Positions 1 to 10,949 of a stretch of DNA of 64,000 nt are shown piece after piece. Each line of letters starts with the position of its first letter. Positions within the stretch are counted from its first letter, which is position 1. Position numbers and translations under genes: made by a program. This DNA is from Otatea glauca (taxonomy: Eukaryota > Streptophyta > Magnoliopsida > Poales > Poaceae), in NCBI GenBank assembly GCA_036346275.1, contig JAYEVK010000096.1, positions 61,960 to 125,959 of the forward strand. Direction: 5' to 3'. The notes under the pieces were generated by a model, which worked only from the letters and a program-made list of their open reading frames with translations, made no database searches and was not told the DNA's origin.

Positions 1-1191
1 GAAATTTTCCTAATTTGCGAAAGCTTCGTTGAGCTGGTCATAGGAGGGTACCTCGTCAGAGTCATTTGTAGAGCTCGAGTCGCTGATGTCGTTGGTGTCG
101 GCCATGAAGCACATGCTTGGAGAAGTCGTCGCCGCCTTTCTTCTCTTGCGGATCATCCTCGCCTCGTCGCTCCATGTCTCCGTGTCGGAGAGGTTGATGT
201 CGTCAAGCGCGGCAAGGGCGCGGTGGAAGAGCTTCTTGTTCTTGGAGAAGTTGCGGTACTTCTTCTCGTGCGCGGTTCCGACTGGAGGCTTCTTGTTGCG
301 GTTCTTGTCGGTGTAGTCGTTCTTGCCCGAACCATAGCGTCATTCTTGCCCTTCTCCGGCTTGGGACAGTTCGCGAATGTGGTTGGGGCCACCACACTCA
401 AGCGGTGATCATGCCACCTCTCTTCTCTCTCTCACCCTCTTGTATGCATGAGAAAACTTGCGGCGAGAAGAGCAAGCTCATTTTTCGAAATTTTTCCGGT
501 TGGTCATCGCTTAGCTCGCAAAGGCGGAAGAGAGAAACCAATAGAAGGATCGGAAGAAGAAGATCAATGGGATCGGTGACCAAAGCCATCGATGAGATTT
601 CGTCTTAGAGAGGCGACATCGATCTCATGAGTCTTGAGGCGGGAATAAAGCCCGTCAAGAGTCGAGTCGATAAGTCGGTGGTGTCCTTGATGGTGGTCAC
701 CTTCATCTCCCAAACCGAAGGTCGAGTGCGGTCAAGAAATGCGAGCATTGTCCGAGTCGGGTATATGCAACCAGCTGCTCGGAGGTCGCTCAAAATCTTT
801 GTAAACCGACCAAAACACTCGTCGAGACTCTCGGTAGCGTTGATCAAACTTGTTGTACTCGCGCTTGGCTGGTCTGCCTCACGGTCTTGATTTGAGTAGA
901 GCCCTCATGGTAAGCATCGAGGTTACCCAAATCTCGTGGCGGAGCGAAGGTGAAAATCTATCATACTCACATGGCTAAGACCTGTATGAGAATGTTCCTT
1001 GCCTTAGCATTCGCCTCAACGTCAACCATATTGATGGCCGTGACATTTTCATCGCAGGAACCTCATACGGAGTTTCACCTTACGCCATATCGTAGCCACA
1101 GGCGTGATGTATGACTCCATCAGGGACTTCCAAAAGGAAAATCAACTCCATTAAAGATTGGAGGCTTGGTGGAATATTTGTCCGTCGCCAT
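1..1191 (-). pseudogene. copia gag, broken (Copia-1)
   Basis: The ATG at 1191-1189 opens with MATDKYSTKPPIF, then NGVDF and a Trp-rich stretch, the usual start of grass copia gag (UBN2-type domain). Downstream fragments include SLDECFGRFTKILSDLRAAG at 847-605 and WEMKVTTIK, both gag-like. The basic tract near 300-200 and the acidic tract at 1-90 match the gag of Copia-3 at 25400-25680. In-frame stops and frame changes break it at least five times, for example near 960, 610 and 400. Gag would form the virus-like particle; this copy cannot make a full protein. Confidence 0.8.
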
Positions 1192-1231
1192 GGCTCTTGA
1201 GACCGGTCAAGATCTATGGAAGAGCAAAACC

Positions 1232-1243
1232 GGCTCGATACCA
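1232..1243 (-). other. primer-binding site, Copia-1
   Basis: On the minus strand this reads TGGTATCGAGCC and starts two bases after the LTR end. It resembles the initiator-Met tRNA site TGGTATCAGAGC with one base missing. The same variant is used by the gag-only element at 50970-50980, which ties the two together. Confidence 0.8.
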
Positions 1244-1245
1244 AT

Positions 1246-2846
1246 TGAAGGACCGAAATGGCGAGCAGAGGGGGTGAATGGTCGCAAATAAAAATTCCCC
1301 AAAATACTCCAACAAAAACCTCGACAAGATCGCTCAAAAGGAATTGTGAAAACCGAAAAACTAGACAACTATGTGTACCCCAAGCTTGCATGGATAAGTA
1401 CCATAAAATATGTAGGGATTTTGAGTCACAATCCTGGTTGTCTAGTGTCCAAGATAAAGAGGAATCAATTCAAACTCTTGCTTTTAGAAAGGACATCAAT
1501 TCAAATCACAAAAGTCACTTTCAGAAAAGCAAAAGCAGAATTCCAGAACTTGTCCTCAATTTGCACAGGAGGTTGGTGGGTTTCTGTAGCTCACAAAATT
1601 TTGAGACTTTTTCTCCTGTGAGCATCAGAGTCTTGAAGAACTCCACCAAATTTCTCCTCAAAAGCCTTACAGAAAAAACACGAAAAATCGAAGAACACAG
1701 TCTGGTCAAGAACTTCGAGCAGAACGTTTGGGGCTCAGTTTTCACCTCATGGCGCCCAAACGGTACAACAAGTGAACTCAAAATTTTTTGCAAGCGGATA
1801 TCAGAGTCCGCACCTCCTCCAACAAGAATCACTCAAAAAGGATTTTCTATATTTTACAAAAATCAAACACTGACTGCTGCGCGAAGAACAAGTTCAGAAC
1901 AAAGTTGGAACTTGAAAGAAAAGATGTTCTCTACTCAATCCAAGAGTGCAAAGAGATGTAAAACCATATGAACACACTCAAAACATCCAAGAACAGCAGC
2001 ATTTAGAAGGAGGAGGCAAATCAAATTACTTGAAAGTAAATTGCGGGAATGTAATTGCGGAAAGTAAATGCTGAATTTAAATTGCGTAAAGTAAAGACAT
2101 AATGTAAATGCAAAATAAATTCAGAGGTGGATGAATAAAACTTTCATTTCTGGAAGGGAGGTTACAAAGCCTCACATTCATGTGGGCAAAGCTCAAATGA
2201 GCATCAAAACCTCAACACCTTCAAGGAAGGAGGCTACCCTCCACCCCTATTTATACTACTCTTGGGCCACCTACCACCCTTGGATGAGTCCCTCAACCTA
2301 GAGCACTCATCTAAGGGCTAGGATTAACCCACACACACAGCCATGCAAGGCTAACCCAAAACCACACACATACGGGTTTTCTTGCAGTTTTCAAAGCATA
2401 CTACCTAGACCGCTAACCTATCAACTAGACCTCAATCAAGCGGTCCTCATTGATCCACGCGGCATCTAGCTAGCATCATCTCCTTTCCTTGTCTTCTTGA
2501 CTTGCCGGACTCCGTCTCCGATCATCTTCGGCGATCTCCCAACCGTCGGACCTCCGGCGCTCCTCGCCTAGTCCCGGTCATCCTTCGCCTCACCATGACC
2601 TAGCACCGTCGTCCTGCAACCATCAAAGACAAGGAAACTCCTCACATAGCAATGCCCACAAAGATGTGCAATAAACCATCCAACTCATCACTACTGCGTC
2701 CATCGGCCAGACGCCACTCTGGCGAGACAACTCAAATTGCTTCATTTTGAAAATCAATCCAAATCAAACTCAAACTTGAGCACACCTTGCTCAAATAAAG
2801 TCAAATACTCATCACAAACATGGATGGACCTCCACATGGTCCTTCA
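1246..2846 (-). repeat. 5' LTR of Copia-1
   Basis: The LTR is 1601 bp and is bounded by perfect 9-bp inverted ends, TGAAGGACC and GGTCCTTCA. It is closely similar along its whole length to the solo LTR at 33894-35537, which confirms both borders. The PBS-proximal end carries an AGAGGGGGTGAATGGTCGC stretch that has a counterpart at the same place in the gag-only copia LTR (AGAGGGGTGAATGATTGC). Open frames inside the LTR are not genes. Confidence 0.92.
2247..2256 (-). promoter_or_regulatory. putative TATA box of the Copia-1 LTR
   Basis: The minus strand reads TATAAATAGG. The identical decamer occurs in the solo LTR (34920-34929) and in both LTRs of the gag-only copia (46594-46603 and 51756-51765), always on the element's sense strand. 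Conservation across two LTR families supports a promoter role. Confidence 0.6.
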
Positions 2847-2851
2847 GAATT

Positions 2852-4268
2852 CCATGCTTGTATGCAAGTTGGAAAAAACTTTCCCACCTGGTTTTATGAA
2901 TGTGATGCAACACCTGCTGGTGCATCTACCTTGGGAAGCGAATGTTGGAGGTCCTGCGCAGTTCAGATGAATGTATAGTCAGGAAAGGGAGTTGAAAAAG
3001 CTTAGAGCTACGGTGCGCAACAAGGCAAGGGTAGAGGGGTGTATCGCAGAGGCTTATGCAAGTAAAGAGATCACAAACTTCTCAACAAAGTATTTCGCAC
3101 GCAAGCACAATGTGAATGTCCGTAAGAATCGGTACCGTGCCGCGGAAGATGAACCATTGAGCGAACTTAAGCTTTTTCAATGCAAGGGTCAACCTGTTGG
3201 GTCGTACACTGCACACCATGTTGAGTATGCGGAGTGGAACATGGCCATGCTTTACATGTTCACTAACATGGTAGAAGTTGAAAAATATTTTGAGTAAGTG
3301 ACTTTCTGAATTATGTTTTCATCATTTCGGTGTAGTGTCCTTTTTAACCCGAGAATAAATGATGCAGTATTTGACAAAGAAAATTGGAAGTCAACTCGAC
3401 AACCCACAACTAAGCAATTGGATAACCTACATCGTGATGGGTTCAAAGCGGCCCAAGCTTAGTGCAATGGTTAAGTCAACATGTAATTTGACTATTTATT
3501 CATTTTCTAAAATGAATTGTTGTAATACCTTAATATTAGACTAACAATGAGGAATGTTGCTATATAGTGTATGCGTGATGCCTCCATCCACGAGGATCTC
3601 CGGCTGACTCTCACATGGTGATGTGACGGCAAGGAGCTATAGTCGCTGTGATGTGAGCGGGTTCCGTTTTGAGCAGTGAAATTAGAAGCTAGCCGTCCAC
3701 TTGCGGCCACTTCTAACAATGGAGTAGTCTGGCGTCATCCGATTCCAGTGGCGATATATTAGACTACTACGGTGTTGTACAAAACATAATTGAGTATACC
3801 TTTGGGGTGGCAAAGATCTGAAGGTCGTGTTTTTGATTGCCATTGGTTCGATCCACACAGCGGCTGCGTGTCGATGACTTTGGGATGGTGGAGGTGAAGC
3901 ACGATTCGCGGTTTGAGGGCCATATCAATAGCATCGTGCTTGCACATCGGAGTTGGCGGTGTACTACGAGCTATCCTCACCATAGCTTGAAGGCTTGGTG
4001 GGTTGTATTTAAAGTTAACCCTGAAGTATACCCTCCTGGGGATGTTTCGTATGTGGCAAGTAACGTAGAGGATGATGTGGGTGATGTATATCAAGAAGAA
4101 GCTATAGGGGATTCTTTCCTTGTCTCCGACGGGGCAGGACTCGATCAATTACCTACCGATGCCACAGACGTAATAACAGATGAACCCGGCCCGTCACGGA
4201 AACGCCCTCAAAAGTCAGTAAGGATTGCGCCTTCAAGCACGCGTCTCAATGAAATACAAGTCGCATGA
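2852..4268 (+). pseudogene. CACTA TNP2-like transposase, C-terminal part
   Basis: The reading frame 2852-3297 contains LEKTFPPGFMNVMQHLLVHL, then QERELKKLRATVRNKARVEG and the ending MLYMFTNMVEVEKYFE, a DUF4218-type block of En/Spm TNP2 transposases. A TGA at 2968-2970 interrupts it where the family has Trp (QFR-W-MY), consistent with one G-to-A change. Exon-like pieces continue at about 3360-3475 (ENWKSTRQPTTKQ) and 3545-4268. The last piece gives a degenerate WFDP and then RVDDFGMVEVKH, KAWWVVFKVNPEVYPP, an acidic stretch and a GPSRKR tail. The N-terminal half is cut off by Copia-1 at 2846. The transposase would bind the element ends and cut them; this copy is dead. Confidence 0.85.
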
Positions 4269-4446
4269 CGATTCCGCGCCGACGACTTTTGATATGTATA
4301 TTTTGTGAGATTATTGTTGCCTCGTTCATTTGTACAAGTCATTGTTGTCTCCTTCATTTTTTACATGTTATAGTTGTCTCATTCTTTTTTGCAAGTTATT
4401 GAAAATTATTTGTAAACCTGTATACTAACTCTTGTCAAATTTGAAC

Positions 4447-7130
4447 AGATGAGTATGTTCAGGCATCAGGTTGACAAGCTTAAAGGCAAGTTCGCGGGTC
4501 GTCCTCCAGAAGGTCGAGGAGCAAGGGTTCTGATGGTCAGGACTTGGCGGCGGCAGGCGCCATATTCTTTGGGCGCGGCGCTTGATTAGATAAACAGCGG
4601 CGAGAGCAGCTCGAGGTGCTTGATGGCGAGCACGAGAACAAGCGCGGGAGCGGCCACGGGAGGGCGAGGCGCAGTAGGGGTTGCGGAGAGAGGCAGCACA
4701 TATGTGAGCATGACGACATGGCGAAGGCGGACGGCGAGGAGGTCGTTGGGGTGGTGGCGGTGCGGCAGCAGTCTGAATGACGCCGAGGCCGAGGCAGAGT
4801 TGGAGGCGACCTTAGAGCCGCTTGAAGAGGCGCGGTCTTCTTGAGTACCATCAGTATATGTGTAGTATTGGATTATCATTTAATCTCCATATTTACATTG
4901 TAATGTCTATGAACTAATTATTTGCATTTCAGGTTTCGTAAAACCGTCTCAGTTCGTTCGAGATGCAACCCAGCCGATAGGAGGTTGATAGAGGTACACG
5001 GGAGCAGTGTATGATTATATCTTCTCCTTTAGCATTAGCTAGGTGACAACTTATTGTTTTGATGCATCTTTGTCTTGTATTTTGTTGTAGGCTTTGGAAA
5101 GAGCGGGTTGGGAGGGACGGGCCACATTACAAAGGTTAACGCCGTCTTTGGAGCCCTTGGCGATACTACTACCTGGCATGGTTGAGTCGGCGAGGAAAGA
5201 TTCGTGACCCTGGCAACCGAAGCACTGGGCGTTGAAGGAGAAGCGTGGAAGGAGGCGAAGACAACCAAACATGTCGGCGCGATGTGGGCTGGCCAGGTGA
5301 GTTTCGTTATTTATTTACTCTATTTGAGTATTGCTTTAAATGTAAGTACAATTTGACAAATGTGTGATTATATGAAGGAGAGGTTCCGCCTTGAGCGAAA
5401 GCGATTACAGCGCTTTGAAGAAGGCCAAAAGCGTCTTCAACGAGGCGGCACAAGCGGTTGTCGGAGATTCATTCAGCAATGCACGATTCAAGCTGTCATC
5501 AATTTTACAAGAGGGTGAAGAAGGTGAACATGAGAAGAGGACCGGAGGCGAGGAGGATACACTGATGAACAAGAGTATCTCAAAGCTCGGTCGATTGGAT
5601 AATGAAGGACATGGAGGCTTGGAGGTGGATGTGCAGTCTTGGGGATCGGAGGATTTTCAAGAAAAATCAAATAGAAATCGAGGGAAGAAGAAGTAGATTG
5701 GGGAAGCACAAGTACAGTGGCAGACGGACACATTGGCCTAGAACAACGCATGGTAAGTATCGGTATTATAATTGTTAGTGAATTTGTCACTATGTTTCTA
5801 ACTTTGCATCGTAGGAGGTGAAAGTGGGAGTACTCCACTTTTGTGGAAGTTTACATCCGGGGCACCAAGCGAGGATCCACAGAACCGGATGTGTTGTGCG
5901 ACGACGGGGCTAGTGAGAGGATGGTAAGTATAAATGACACAATATGTTTTGTGCAAATTTACATCCAGGAGCACCAAAATCTTGTTTTGTAGGCGTCATA
6001 TACGAGAACAAATGACACAACGTCATGGGTAGGAGGTCGATTGAGAGCCGCACCGGTCGATGTGGAGCGTTGTACCACATATTTGGAGGGCCTAAAGCAT
6101 GGGAGGTTCGTTAATAAAACTGATTTTATTTGTTTCGCTCTACTAAGGAAAAAAAATTGTATGGTCACATTTCAGTATATATCGTTTGTAGGTGGGCCAT
6201 GGGGATGGAGTTGTGGATCGCGATCGTCCTCCACGAGGCTCGGTTTCCTCACGGAGTGCTCGCTCGTCGAGGTCCGCCGGGAAGCACAAGCGCACGAGGA
6301 GGCTCGTGAAGCGAGAGGAGGCTCGTCAAGCGAGAAGAGTCTCGTCAAGCACGAGAAAGCTCGTGAAGCCGAGAAGACTCGGAATACATGAAAATGTATC
6401 TGCGGTACAATCTCAACTTTGAACAAAAGCGCTCAAGTTTACATTTGTGATTAAAATCTAACAAACAATCTATATGCAGCAAATGTCACAATCTCTTGGA
6501 CCTAACGTGCCAGTGTTTCGCCCTCCTGTTCCACAGGTAAAGATACTTGAGTTCATTACGCTTTAATTCACTTAGCTCGTAAAATCACGAATTCACAAAC
6601 TGGACTATTATGTCATAGGGCTCCCACCACCTCCCTTGTACATGTTTTCTCCGCACATGCAGCCACCACCACAAGGAGAAGCATCACGGTGCTCGGCCTC
6701 CCGGCGTCCTTCATAAACCCTACTGGGATGCAGGCACCACCTCTAGGAGATGCACCTCAGGTTATATGATATTCTCATGCATTCTTTATTTTCAAAAAAC
6801 TCTATTATGTGTACTTCATATCACAAACTATGATCCACAGAGCTCCCACCTCCTCCTCCTTTCTACATGTTCAATCCACGATCGACCACCTTCTACGGAG
6901 AGGCATCACAGGTAAAAACGGATCGGTTCAATTCGTTATTTAAAATTTGAATGAATGATTTATATGTGGCATGATGTACTGTCTATGCCTTACAGGGCTC
7001 CCGACCTCCAAACCCGTTCTACATGTACCCACCACCTATGCCAAGCTTAGGAATGCCTATGTACTTCAACCCGTGGGCCTGCGACCACCTCGAGGCGACA
7101 CCACATTTATGGATGTCGAAAATATTATAA
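4447..7130 (+). pseudogene. second CACTA gene, plant-transposase (Ptta/En/Spm) type
   Basis: Exon-like pieces separated by AT-rich introns follow TNP2 on the same strand. Near 4450 is MSMFRHQVDKLKGKFAG. At 5380-5500 the frame reads ERKRLQRFEEGQKRLQRGG, and at 5600-5740 MEAWRWMCSL and GKHKYSGR, which resemble the Ptta/En/Spm plant-transposase domain. Proline-rich pieces end with FYMFNPRS (6870s) and FYMYPPPMPSLGMPMYFNPW (7020-7080), a usual C-terminus for these proteins. In maize Spm the matching product binds subterminal repeats. Exon borders are estimates and the frame is broken by stops and shifts. Confidence 0.65.
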
Positions 7131-7164
7131 GTTTGCGACACGAGCTAAGTTTGTCAATTCTTGT

Positions 7165-7452
7165 ACAAATTGCCATTTTGGATGTGTGATTGATTATCTA
7201 AGGATCTGCTAGAATGTCTCCTTCTGGTTTGAGAGATTGGTATATATATTATAGCGCAAATGTTTCTTTGTCTCACTGAGTGGATGTCATATTTACTAGA
7301 GAGGTCATGCCGAAAATTTGTACATTTCAATGACTTGGTTTTAAGCCGGTTTTAAAGAGTTGAAAGGTTGGTTTCGGTCTTTTAGTAGAGGTAGTAGGTT
7401 TGGTGTTTCGTTTGTTAATTTTTCGTTAGCTTGAACTTTGTTGTGGAGTTTG
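7165..7452 (+). repeat. direct duplication, copy 1 (CACTA-1 3' region)
   Basis: This block of about 288 bp, starting ACAAATTGCC and ending TTGTGGAGTTTG, recurs at 8729-9011 in the same orientation, about 1.56 kb downstream, with scattered mismatches and small indels. It sits just after the presumed end of the second CACTA gene. Confidence 0.85.
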
Positions 7453-8728
7453 ATGACTTGGTGAGCTACCCGCCCATCCCTTCCTTTCTCTTGCTCAAAT
7501 TTAGGAACATATGCTTCCGTAGGAACTTTAGTTCATTCTTTGAATATGAGATTACATATGCTTCATTGAATATTAGATTACGTGTGCAGCGGATGGACAT
7601 ATACTTCCGTAGGAAATCTAGTTCATTCTTTTATTATATATATTAATCTTAGTAATCTGTTGCAAAAGTGATAATTTTTGTTGAAATGCACAACTGAGTC
7701 GATTTTAGGATATTTAGGCAACTCTTTCTTAAACCTTGCACAAATCATCTCAATGTTCATACTTGAAAAGGTTAACTTGTGTGCTTATGAAAGTTCATTG
7801 CTGTGCTCCTGTAGATAAGTGATGGTTTACCAAATTATTAACCCATTCGTGCTATTTGATTTTTTCTTTATGTCAATAACTTTTTGATTTCGAACCTTAT
7901 ATTGTGCTGACTTCTTGGAATTGAAAAGTTATCTTAAGACAACTTGTTCAATTGTGAACTTATGTTTTAAATGCTTTATATGGCATCCTTGTAGAATGTT
8001 GTTTGCCCATGTACAATCGATTGTTTATCCTTGTAGAATGCTTCATATTTGTACTTTGTATATTGAACTCTTAAAATGACTACCAAAACTCTTAATTGCT
8101 TCTTTGAACTATTTTCTTTGTTTGTTATCTTTTGAATACTCATTGATGCAATTGGGGTCTTTGGAAGTTGAATTCAATAATTTTAGTTGTAATATTGGCC
8201 TTATGTTAATACTAGAGAGTATTACTTTGATACTTCATTGAATATGAGATTGATGTTCATATGATTATTGCAGCATATTTTGACTAGCTCGTACGTGTAG
8301 TTCTTATATATAGTATCTGTTCTTGTTTAGCTTGACTGTCATATTGATATTCTCATATTGTGTCTTGGTTGAATAGTACTATTGATATTCTCATATTGAC
8401 ATTCATGTGAATCGACATAATGTTACTTGTAGCACAACCTAAGTTAATCTTGAACTTGCGGTGTTTCTAGGTCACGCCCTCAAAGACGTACTAACGACGA
8501 CATCATAGAAGACATCTTCAACAATAGCCGACGGTGGTGGTAGCGCCCACAACTCTAACAACCCGAGGCATGAATTCCATTGTGAGCTCGATTAGTGTAT
8601 AAGCTGTTGTACTTTATAACTTGTTGTGATGGATACGTTGTGATCGACTTATTGTGATGGACTTATTTTAATGGATCATGGATTGTATCTATTGCGGTTG
8701 TAATGTGTTGTACGTCATTGCGTAGTTT
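7453..8728. other. AT-rich spacer in CACTA-1, no gene seen
   Basis: The sequence is T-rich with no sustained reading frame. It includes a short internal repeat (a CTTCCGTAGGAA motif at about 7514 and 7601, each followed by TAGTTCATTCTTT). I see no conserved domain. It is probably 3' non-coding sequence of the transposon. Confidence 0.6.
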
Positions 8729-9011
8729 ACAAATTGCCGTTGGATGTGTGATTGGATTATCTAAGGATGCGCTAGAATGTCTCATACGGTTTGAGTGATT
8801 GATATATATATTATAGCGCAAATGTTTTTTGTCACATTGAGTGGATGTCCTATTTACAAGAGAAGTCATGCGAAATTTTGTACATTCGGAGACTTAGTTT
8901 TAAGCCGAGTTTGAAGAGTTAAAGGTTGGTTTCAGTATTTTAGTAATCGATAATAGGTTTGGTGTCTCGTTTGTTAATTCTTCATTCGCTTGAACTTCAT
9001 TGTGGAGTTTG
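8729..9011 (+). repeat. direct duplication, copy 2 (CACTA-1 3' region)
   Basis: This is the second copy of the 7165-7452 block, same orientation. Both copies carry GATTATCTAAGGAT, TATATATTATAGCGCAAATG and a TTTTAAGCC segment. Confidence 0.85.
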
Positions 9012-9130
9012 TCTTTTGTGTTAGTGTTTCGATCGATTTGAACAAAATAGATGATCCTTCTTATTTATTCTTAAACTAGCAATTTTTAGTTTCAATTTTC
9101 TTTTGCCTTTTCTTTTCTTCTTTAGTTGTT

Positions 9131-9250
9131 ATATGTATTGAGTCACGATACATATATATATATATAAAAATACATACATTTGGATATATGTATATATGTA
9201 TTGAGTGCGATACATATATATATAAAAATACATACATTTGGATATATATA
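9131..9250. repeat. tandem duplication of an AT-rich unit of about 60 bp
   Basis: There are two adjacent copies with the landmarks TGTATTGAG, then CGATACATATATATA, then AAAATACATACATTTGGATA. The first copy spans about 9131-9190 and the second about 9191-9250, with a longer TA run in the first. Confidence 0.8.
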
Positions 9251-9264
9251 CATTTTTTTGTAAA

Positions 9265-9476
9265 AATGCGATTAAATTCGTGGGTTTAATAAACCCACGA
9301 ATTTAACTCGAAAACAATTAAATTTGTGGGTTTAGCATAAACCCACAATTTAACTTAAATCGTGGTACCCACGAATTTAATTAATTAATTTCATCGAGTT
9401 AAATTCGTGAACTAAATTCGACGGTTTGCTCACGAATTTAAATTAAATCGTGGGTTTGGCCCACGAATTTTCCAGA
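9265..9476. repeat. subterminal palindromic repeats of CACTA-1
   Basis: A near-perfect palindrome at 9272-9306 has 17-bp arms (TTAAATTCGTGGGTTTA) around one central base. More copies of AAATTCGTGGG and its reverse complement follow up to the element end. Arrays of short direct and inverted repeats next to the termini are typical of CACTA elements and are the likely binding sites of the element's second protein. Confidence 0.8.
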
Positions 9477-9487
9477 TTCTTGTAGTG
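9477..9487 (+). repeat. CACTA-1 3' terminal inverted repeat
   Basis: TTCTTGTAGTG is the reverse complement of CACTACAAGAA, a classic CACTA terminus. Bases 9488-9490 (ATG) are the expected target-duplication copy. Confidence 0.85.
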
Positions 9488-9490
9488 ATG

Positions 9491-10887
9491 AGGCACGCAT
9501 TTAATCTCCAAGACCAAGAAATTTCAGGGATTGATGCTCATTTGATTCACCTCTTGATTCTCCCCTTTCTTTGGCTTCGAAAATGGCGAAGGATGGGCGA
9601 TGGCTCGGGTATTCGGCTCAAAAATGAGCGAAGGAATGGGAGCCTCGGTCATGACTTTCCGATGGTATTTATAGCACAGGAAAGTGGTAGCTCAGCGTTT
9701 GAGCGGATGAGGAGTTGCATTTGCTTTCGGTTTTGACTGGCTCGGCGGTGGCGCGAATCTTCACCGGCAGGGAATGACGCGGGATGGATGGGGTATGGCA
9801 CGGGAGTCCCGAGGCTCGGCGTGGCAACGACCAACGGCTCGGGGTGGCGCGAATCGCGCTGAGACGCAGAGGTGAGTCGGCGAACTCTCGCGAGGAGTCG
9901 AGCTCGACTCGGCCGGGAGAGGAAAAAGGAGAGAGGGCAGCGAGACGGAGACTGACGGGTGGATCCGACCCCAAAGGGCAGTGAGCGAAAAGCCCCGCCT
10001 CAGTTACCAGCGCGTCAAGTTGCTACAGAGGCTGGCCCCACAATGTCGGCGAGACTGCTCTAGCAAAGGAGATAGACTCCGTTCAGACAGCGTCATGTGG
10101 GCATTAAAACGGCTATCAAGCAACTGTAGAATTGTCTGAAACTTTTTGACCGTCATCCTCTGGGAGTTCTTATCCTCTAGTAAAATTTTCAGACTAACAT
10201 ACCTGACAAATAATTAATTATAATTCTGACTCTGTGGACTGCACAGGATTTGTATTTCGGTATTTCATTTATTCAAGGGTTTGATTCATATCAATTATTT
10301 TCCAAACTTTTTATAAGAGTTCAGTTTGACTTATGGATATCTCCATAAAAATTTCAAGTCAAAATATAAAGTGAATATTTTACAAAAATTCTGACATGAA
10401 GATTTCTTGTTTTTAATGGTCTCTGTTTTTGAATTTTTAAGAGGCTTTGCCGACATGATCAATTCCTGAGATTTTTACCAGCTGTGAATACTGCACTGAG
10501 GGTGCTATGGTAATTTTCGTGGATCCTGATAAGTTTCGATTATTTTGAATTAATTCTGAATTTACTCGTTTTAGTCAAAAAGAGATGACTAAGATATTTT
10601 ATTTGCCCTATTTCAGCACCAAAGATTTTTACTAGATATTTTTACTGGTTTACCAGCATGATTATGGTCAAATGGTAAATTGTTCTTATTTTTACTTTTA
10701 TCTCTTTACCTTCTTACCATTTTCTATTTGATAATTCTATTTGTTGGACTTTTCATACAAAGCAAAAATCCAAGAAAAATCCAATAAAACCAATAGTACC
10801 AAGAAAACTCAGAAATAATTATATTCAAATCCAAAAATATTCATTAATATTTTATTATATATTGTTTGTCATTTTCGAGATGTTACA
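9491..10887 (-). repeat. 3' LTR of Gypsy-1, truncated by CACTA-1
   Basis: On the minus strand the LTR starts TGTAACATC at 10887. Its portion 9491-10190 matches 20723-21410 of the 5' LTR (CTCCAAGACCAAGAAATTTC, then AATTGTCTGAAACTTTTTGA). The rest of this LTR should lie left of CACTA-1, outside the window. The purine tract AAGGGGGGTAGA lies at about 10890-10903 on the minus strand. Confidence 0.85.
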
Positions 10888-10949
10888 AATCTACCCCCCT
10901 TACAGAAATCTCGCCCCCGAGATTTGGCGATTCGAAGGTAGAATAGGGT

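Larger units (their letters stand above)
1..2846 (-). mobile_element. Copia-1: 5' part of a Ty1/copia retrotransposon
   Basis: Read on the minus strand, a 1.6-kb LTR (1246-2846) is followed by a primer-binding site (1232-1243) and then a degenerate gag that leaves the window at base 1. This is the order expected for the 5' end of a minus-strand copia element. Pol and the 3' LTR are outside the window. The element sits directly against a CACTA transposase fragment that resumes at about 2852, so it inserted into CACTA-1. Its target duplication cannot be tested because the left end is missing. A solo copy of the same LTR family lies at 33894-35537. Confidence 0.85.
2847..9487 (+). mobile_element. 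CACTA-1: 3' part of an En/Spm-like transposon
   Basis: The segment holds the C-terminal part of a TNP2-type transposase, then a second proline-rich intron-containing gene, then AT-rich sequence, subterminal palindromes and a terminal TTCTTGTAGTG (reverse of CACTACAAGAA). The order TNP2, second gene, 3' end is standard for CACTA elements. The 5' portion is off the left edge, behind Copia-1. The three bases after the end (9488-9490, ATG) should be the target duplication, but the partner is not visible. The right flank is the Gypsy-1 LTR, so CACTA-1 inserted there. Confidence 0.88.

Noticed and set aside
1258..1971. 237-codon ORF in the Copia-1 LTR
   Set aside because: The same region in the solo LTR is broken by frameshifts, and no domain is seen. 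It is a chance frame in an LTR.
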